Shown piece after piece: positions 4,651-8,369 of a stretch of DNA of 8,369 bases (position 1 is its first letter; each line of letters opens with the position of its first letter). The position numbers and the translations under genes are program-made. The stretch lies in the NCBI GenBank assembly GCA_900556295.1, contig USOK01000062.1:1-8369 (forward strand), in the 5' to 3' direction. The notes under the pieces were generated by a model, which did no database searches, was not told the DNA's origin, and worked only from the letters and a program-made list of their open reading frames with translations. Source of the DNA: an uncultured bacterium. GTDB taxonomy: Bacteria; Cyanobacteriota; Vampirovibrionia; Gastranaerophilales; Gastranaerophilaceae.

Positions 4651-5961
4651 ATGAGTACACAATTTAGACACTATGCCAAAGAGTTATTAAACATTGCCCT
4701 GCCGATTATTATGGGAAACCTTGGGTTTATTTTAATCAGTGCAGGAGATGTTTTGATAGCAGGACATCATTCGACGGATACCCTTGCGGCAATTAGCATT
4801 GCAACAGCTATTACAAACTGTATTCAAACTTTTGGGATCGGTTTGATTTCAAGTGTTTCACCTTTACTTTCAAATTTTAGAGGTGAAAAAAAGTCAGCTA
4901 AAAAATATTTCTATCCGACAATAAGATTTGCGATGCTTTTAGCTGTAATTGTTATGTTTGCAGTATTAGCGTTTATTCCGGCAATTGATTATTTGCATTT
5001 TGATGCAAAATTAGTTCCGATGATTAAGCAATATATGTTTGTAACTGCTTTTGCAACGTTTGGAGCTTATTTGCATGCGGCATTAAAAGAGTTTTTACAG
5101 GCATTTGAAGTTGTTGTGTTCCCGAACTTAGTTACTGCAATTGCGGTGTTTTTGAATATAGCTGTGAATATCCTTTTAGTATTCGGCTGGGGAATAATCC
5201 CGTCATTAGGAGCTTTAGGACTTGCGATTGCTAGTTTTGTTGTAAGGTATTTTATGGGTTTTGCGTTGTTGATTTATTGTTTTAGAATGATGAATTTTAA
5301 CGACTACAAAGATTTTGGGTATTACAAGAATTTAATAAAAATAGGGATTCCGATTTCTTGTGCCATTCTTGTTGAATTTATTGCATTTAATAGCATTGCA
5401 ATTATTATGGGGAGAGTTTCCGGTGTATATGCGGCAGCTCAAAACTTAGTGTGCACATTGACAACAATTTCATTTATGGTTCCATTGGCTATTTCTAATG
5501 CTATTGCTGTCAAGGTTGGTTTTGCAAATGGTGCAGAAAATATAAAAGATTTGAAACGTTATTCATTTGTAGGTATTGTAATGTGCGTAGGTTTTATGCT
5601 ATGTAGCGCGTGTGTTTTTGCAACATTCCCTCATTTCCTTGTAAGATTATTTACGCAAGACAATATGTTAGTTAAGATTTCAGTACCAATTCTTTATGTG
5701 TTGGCTGTGTTTCAGGTTTTTGATGGATTACAGGTTGCACTTGCCGGTATATTCAAGGGGATGAAAAGAACTGGTATCGTTCTTTTATCAAATTTTATTG
5801 CTTATTGGCTAATTGCTTTGCCGTTAGGTTATACTCTTGCGTTTAAATACCAGTTGAATATTAGAGGTTTTTGGTTTGGGCTAGTTGCTGCAGCTATGAT
5901 GCTTTGCTCAATTATGTTGACAATGTTATTTAAAAGCATTAAAAAACTTGAAAATTGTTAA
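4651..5961 (+). CDS. MATE-family multidrug/toxin efflux transporter
   Basis: The 436-residue inner-membrane protein has about 12 hydrophobic segments in two similar halves, as in the MATE family, which exports cationic drugs or metabolites using a Na+ or H+ gradient. The opening (ELLNIALPIIMGNLGFILIS, then AGDVLIAGHHSTDTLAAISIA) is the classical first-helix region, with Pro and Gly in TM1 and an aspartate in the following segment. The C-half begins around KIGIPISCAILVEF and includes FQVFDGLQVALAGIFKGMKRT, a typical MATE motif near TM10. The length is close to the usual 440-460. No Shine-Dalgarno precedes the ATG and the -10 box ends nine bases upstream, so translation is probably leaderless. 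The next Met (residue 21) would cut through TM1. The substrate cannot be told from sequence. It is unrelated in function to the flanking genes and followed by a separate ndk promoter. Confidence 0.93.
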   Translation: MSTQFRHYAKELLNIALPIIMGNLGFILISAGDVLIAGHHSTDTLAAISIATAITNCIQTFGIGLISSVSPLLSNFRGEKKSAKKYFYPTIRFAMLLAVIVMFAVLAFIPAIDYLHFDAKLVPMIKQYMFVTAFATFGAYLHAALKEFLQAFEVVVFPNLVTAIAVFLNIAVNILLVFGWGIIPSLGALGLAIASFVVRYFMGFALLIYCFRMMNFNDYKDFGYYKNLIKIGIPISCAILVEFIAFNSIAIIMGRVSGVYAAAQNLVCTLTTISFMVPLAISNAIAVKVGFANGAENIKDLKRYSFVGIVMCVGFMLCSACVFATFPHFLVRLFTQDNMLVKISVPILYVLAVFQVFDGLQVALAGIFKGMKRTGIVLLSNFIAYWLIALPLGYTLAFKYQLNIRGFWFGLVAAAMMLCSIMLTMLFKSIKKLENC

Positions 5962-5981
5962 TTTGTGAATGTTTATGATAC

Positions 5982-6003
5982 TATAATTGTACAAATTGGA
6001 GGA
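5982..6003 (+). promoter_or_regulatory. -10 box and ribosome-binding site of ndk
   Basis: A perfect TATAAT at 5982-5987 has a weak TTAATT-like -35 18 bases upstream (5958-5963). The expected start near 5994 places the strong GGAGGA (5998-6003) almost at the 5' end of the message, with ATG 6007 three bases after it. This decides for 6007 over the in-frame GTG at 5965, which lies upstream of the -10 box and could not be in the transcript made from this promoter. Confidence 0.6.
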
Positions 6004-6006
6004 ATT

Positions 6007-6480
6007 ATGCACGAAGAAGAAAGAACATTTGTGGCTATTAAGCCTGACGGAGTAAAAAGAGGTTTTATTGGTGAAATTATTAGCCGTTTTGAAAAGAAAG
6101 GTTATAAGTTAATCGGTATGAAAATGCTTCAAGTGACCGAAGAAATTGCTGCAAAACATTATGCAGAACACGTTGGTAAACCTTTTTATCCAAATCTTGT
6201 AAAATATATTACAAGTGGTCCTATAGTTGCAATGGTATTCCAAGGTTATCAAGCTGTTCAAGGTATTCGTCACGTATTAGGTTGTACAGATCCTTGCGAA
6301 GCTGACGTTGGTTCTATAAGAGCTGATTATGCTCAATTGAAAGCATATAACACTGTTCACGGTTCAGATAGCCTTGAAAGTGCTGAAAGAGAAATTAATA
6401 TCTACTTTAAGCCGGAAGAACTTTGTCCGAATTACAAAAATATGATGGAATTAATCACAGAAAGTGTAGATGAAGATTAA
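6007..6480 (+). CDS. ndk: Nucleoside-diphosphate kinase
   Basis: Ndk transfers the gamma phosphate of ATP to other nucleoside diphosphates through a phosphohistidine, balancing NTP and dNTP pools in the cytoplasm. The 157 residues are slightly longer than the usual 140-152, mainly at the acidic C-terminus. The start ERTFVAIKPDGVKRGFIGEI is canonical. Nucleotide-binding residues Lys12, Arg88, Thr94, Arg105 and Asn115 are in place, and the catalytic histidine is His118 in NTVHGSDS. The family's PGTIR reads VGSIR (101-105), a mild variant. ATG 6007 is chosen because of GGAGGA just upstream and the family N-terminus. The stop TAA shares its last base with the tgt ATG, so the two are probably co-translated. 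Confidence 0.96.
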   Translation: MHEEERTFVAIKPDGVKRGFIGEIISRFEKKGYKLIGMKMLQVTEEIAAKHYAEHVGKPFYPNLVKYITSGPIVAMVFQGYQAVQGIRHVLGCTDPCEADVGSIRADYAQLKAYNTVHGSDSLESAEREINIYFKPEELCPNYKNMMELITESVDED

Positions 6481-7607
6481 TGCGAGATAATGCTCACGAA
6501 AATTTTTCTTATGAATTAGTTCATGAATGCAAACAAACAGGCGCAAGAGCCGGAATTTTGAATACTCCGCACGGATCTGTTCTTACACCGATTTTTATGC
6601 CTGTTGGAACTAATTCTGCTGTTAAGACACTTACCGCAGATCAAATTGTTGATACTGGCGCTCAAATTATGTTATCAAATTCTTATCATTTGTATTTGAG
6701 AGCAGGTACAAAATTAATTAAACAATTTGGCGGAATTCATGACTGGATGAATTGGCATAAACCTGTGTTAACTGATTCAGGTGGATTTCAAGTGTTTTCG
6801 CTTTCACATTTGAATAAAATTGGTGAAGATGGCGTTGAATTTCGTGATCCTAAAGATGGGAAAAAACATTTTATTAACCCTGAAGTTTCTATGGAAATTC
6901 AGCAGGATATTGGTGCGGACATAATTATGGCATTTGACCAATGTGCACCGTTTCCTTGTGACTATGATACGGCTAAAAAGGCAATGGAGCGTACTCATAG
7001 ATGGCTAGAAAGATGTTTTAAAGCTAAAACAAATCCTCGCCAAGCATTATTTCCGATTGTTCAGGGAGCTTTTTATGATGATTTGCGCAGAGAAAGTGCG
7101 TCTGTAATTTCTTCTTATGATGCAGTAGGTTATGCTATAGGTGGTTTGAGTGTCGGTGAAACAAAAGATATAATGAATCATTTTGTCGAATTCACAGCAC
7201 CGTTGTTGCCTAATAATAAACCGAGATACCTTATGGGGGTTGGAACTCCTGAGGATTTGTTAGACGGAATTAAACGTGGTATTGATATGTTTGATTGCGT
7301 TCTTCCTACAAGAAATGCTCGCCACGGTTCATTCTTTACTTGGGAAGGTAAATCTAATATTAAAACTCAAAAATATTATGATGATGACAGACCTTTAGTT
7401 GAGGGTTGCGATTGTTATGCTTGTAAAAATCATTCAAGAGCATACATCAGACATTTGTGGAGATGTGGTGAAAGTACTGCCTCAACTTTATTATCAATTC
7501 ATAATATAAAATTCCTCGTAGATTTTTCTCAAAAATGTCGCCAAGCAATCCTAGAAGACAGATTTGGTGATTTTTATAAAGAACATTATGAAAGATTAAT
7601 CCGATAG
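6480..7607 (+). CDS. tgt: tRNA-guanine(34) transglycosylase (queuine tRNA-ribosyltransferase)
   Basis: Tgt exchanges guanine 34 in tRNAs with GUN anticodons (Asp, Asn, His, Tyr) for preQ1, the bacterial route to queuosine. The 375-residue length is typical. Visible motifs: TDSGGFQVFSL with Asp99 (proton shuttle), FDQC with Asp153 (base recognition), VQGAF at 194-198, GGLSVGE at 221-227, and FDCVLPTRNARHG with the nucleophile Asp272. The zinc site is complete: Cys310, Cys312, Cys315 (CDCYAC) and His341. The start codon overlaps the ndk stop by one base (TAATG), implying translation by ribosomes finishing ndk; no separate Shine-Dalgarno is strong. No other queuosine gene (queA, queC-F) is in the window. 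No clear terminator follows. Confidence 0.97.
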   Translation: MRDNAHENFSYELVHECKQTGARAGILNTPHGSVLTPIFMPVGTNSAVKTLTADQIVDTGAQIMLSNSYHLYLRAGTKLIKQFGGIHDWMNWHKPVLTDSGGFQVFSLSHLNKIGEDGVEFRDPKDGKKHFINPEVSMEIQQDIGADIIMAFDQCAPFPCDYDTAKKAMERTHRWLERCFKAKTNPRQALFPIVQGAFYDDLRRESASVISSYDAVGYAIGGLSVGETKDIMNHFVEFTAPLLPNNKPRYLMGVGTPEDLLDGIKRGIDMFDCVLPTRNARHGSFFTWEGKSNIKTQKYYDDDRPLVEGCDCYACKNHSRAYIRHLWRCGESTASTLLSIHNIKFLVDFSQKCRQAILEDRFGDFYKEHYERLIR

Positions 7608-7644
7608 TGTAAAGTTTTGTAAAAACGAGTTTAAAAAGGCTGAA

Positions 7645-7664
7645 ATGCAGGCATAATGCCTCAT
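7645..7664 (+). other. Imperfect hairpin after tgt
   Basis: AGGC-ATAAT-GCCT (7649-7661) is extended by ATG/CAT across a bulged C to give a seven-pair stem. It lies 38 bases after the tgt stop. No T-run follows, so it is a poor intrinsic terminator, although it could mark the 3' end of the transcript. Confidence 0.35.
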
Positions 7665-7681
7665 AGTATAGTATAGTATAG
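7663..7681. repeat. Pentanucleotide tandem repeat (ATAGT, 3.8 copies)
   Basis: ATAGT is repeated perfectly three times and then as ATAG. The array lies between tgt and the last gene. It contains several TATAGT-like -10 hexamers at five-base steps, so copy-number change could shift promoter spacing, but no matching -35 is evident. Confidence 0.75.
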
Positions 7682-7709
7682 CTGACGACGTGTAAATTCT
7701 TATAAATGA

Positions 7710-7749
7710 CTTTCGTTTATATAAATACAGGGGATTAAATAAACGAAAG
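7710..7749 (+). promoter_or_regulatory. Perfect 11-bp inverted repeat overlapping the ribosome-binding site
   Basis: CTTTCGTTTAT at 7710-7720 is perfectly complementary to ATAAACGAAAG at 7739-7749, with an 18-base spacer. The right arm covers the first four bases of the AAAGGG Shine-Dalgarno (7746-7751) of the gene starting at 7759. If transcribed, a hairpin would hide the ribosome-binding site. As DNA it could equally be a repressor operator. I found no convincing promoter in 7608-7758. Confidence 0.55.
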
Positions 7750-7758
7750 GGAAAAATT

Positions 7759-8369
7759 ATGGTATCTTTAGGACGCCTTGTTTTTAGGGCTACAGGAGTT
7801 ATGTCTAAAAAAGGAATTGTTAAAAACTGCAAAAAAGTTGGGCAAAGAGTCGCTGAGCGAATGCAAGAAACAGGTGGTAGAATTGAAAATAAAGAAATCC
7901 AGCAAATTTTATCTGACACTATAGGTAAAAAAGCAGCTTCAAAAATAAAAATTACAGGTAATAAAGAAAGTTTTATAGAAGCTTGTCGCAAAAATTTGGA
8001 AGTACCGGATACTGTAGCTGAATATTTATACGCTAATTCTCTATCAGCAGCAATTCCTGCTAGAGGAAATGGGGCTTTAGTAAATTTAAGATTGTCAGAA
8101 TTGCCAAATAAACAAATTGCGAATTTGGCTTCGCATGAATTAGAACATTATTCATTTAGTTCTAATGCAAAATTGACAAGATTAATAAATAAAACATCTT
8201 TTGGGAAAAAATATATTGACAAAATGATGAAGAAAGCTCCGGAAGTAAATGAAAAAAGTTTTGTATTACAAACGAAGTTAATTTCTGAGATAGGAAATTT
8301 GGGGCGTTCGGCAACAGGATTTACAAAAGGTACTTCTAGTATTTCTACTTTGCTTAAAAAATCTGGGTG
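7759..8369 (+). CDS. Unrecognised protein with HELEH zinc-peptidase-like motif (3' end beyond window)
   Basis: The frame opens at ATG 7759, seven bases after AAAGGG, and stays open for 203 codons to the window edge, so the C-terminus is missing. The product starts MVSLGRLVFRATGVMSKKG, is rich in Lys, Ala and Ser, and has no clear signal peptide or membrane segment. Residues 126-130 read HELEH inside LASHELEHYSF, preceded by a segment with ALVNLRLSEL (106-115). An HExxH helix after such a strand is the usual layout of zincin metallopeptidases. A third zinc ligand cannot be assigned; it may lie in the missing part. I do not recognise the family. It is not similar to the other HExxH protein at 3949-4356 beyond the motif. 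The gene is convincing; peptidase activity is only inferred. Its start lies next to an inverted repeat that may control translation. Confidence 0.8.
   Translation, partial: MVSLGRLVFRATGVMSKKGIVKNCKKVGQRVAERMQETGGRIENKEIQQILSDTIGKKAASKIKITGNKESFIEACRKNLEVPDTVAEYLYANSLSAAIPARGNGALVNLRLSELPNKQIANLASHELEHYSFSSNAKLTRLINKTSFGKKYIDKMMKKAPEVNEKSFVLQTKLISEIGNLGRSATGFTKGTSSISTLLKKSG

Noticed and set aside
5965..6006. Upstream GTG start for ndk
   Set aside because: The extra 14 residues precede and span the TATAAT box, and the strong GGAGGA sits just before ATG 6007.
7645..7664. Hairpin after tgt as a true terminator
   Set aside because: It is only seven pairs with a bulge and no T-tract; it is listed as a structure only.
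7596..7991. Minus-strand open frame across the end of tgt and the start of the HELEH gene
   Set aside because: It crosses the inverted repeat and tandem repeat and is opposite a better supported gene with a ribosome site.
1..8369. tRNA, rRNA, CRISPR array, insertion sequence, prophage or defence module
   Set aside because: Nothing with a tRNA-like cloverleaf, regularly spaced repeats, transposase, integrase or defence-protein motif was seen on either strand.

Overview
The window is a low-GC bacterial chromosome segment of ordinary housekeeping genes with several small, lineage-restricted genes and repeat elements between them. The best guess for the host is a gut-type non-photosynthetic relative of Cyanobacteria (Melainabacteria/Vampirovibrionia, Gastranaerophilales). 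That is an inference from three things: strongly A/T-biased codons, efp directly before accB as I recall from cyanobacteria, and small membrane proteins that open with a short M-Q-I-x-x-(V/I)-N...F-x-A-N-K signature of the kind I associate with this order. No 16S rRNA or other decisive marker is present.

Layout. Positions 22-1040 (minus strand) hold two overlapping genes for small two-helix membrane proteins that look like diverged tandem duplicates. A divergent promoter region (1041-1209) separates them from efp-accB-accC (1210-3836, plus strand): elongation factor P and the biotin carrier and biotin carboxylase subunits of acetyl-CoA carboxylase. Each of the two gaps in this cluster is filled by a related, roughly 110-base imperfect palindrome built from GTGAAAA-like units. 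A strong intrinsic terminator (3843-3872) closes the cluster. It is followed at once by a new promoter and a small HExxH protein of the SprA-related putative metalloprotease type (3949-4356), then a likely gene fragment (4399-4602). A MATE-family exporter (4651-5961) seems to be read from a leaderless mRNA. ndk (6007-6480) and tgt (6480-7607) overlap by one base and probably form a translationally coupled pair for nucleotide balance and tRNA queuosine modification. The last gene (7759 to the window end, truncated) encodes an unrecognised protein with a HELEH zinc-peptidase-like motif, and its ribosome-binding site lies in one arm of a perfect 11-bp inverted repeat.

How the genes relate. AccB and AccC are partners in the first step of fatty-acid synthesis. 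EF-P, Ndk and Tgt serve translation and nucleotide metabolism. No defence, phage, CRISPR or conjugation module is visible. The less ordinary material is the paralogous membrane-protein pair, the palindromic repeats flanking accB, two unrelated small HExxH proteins, the leaderless exporter gene and the hairpin over the last gene's start.
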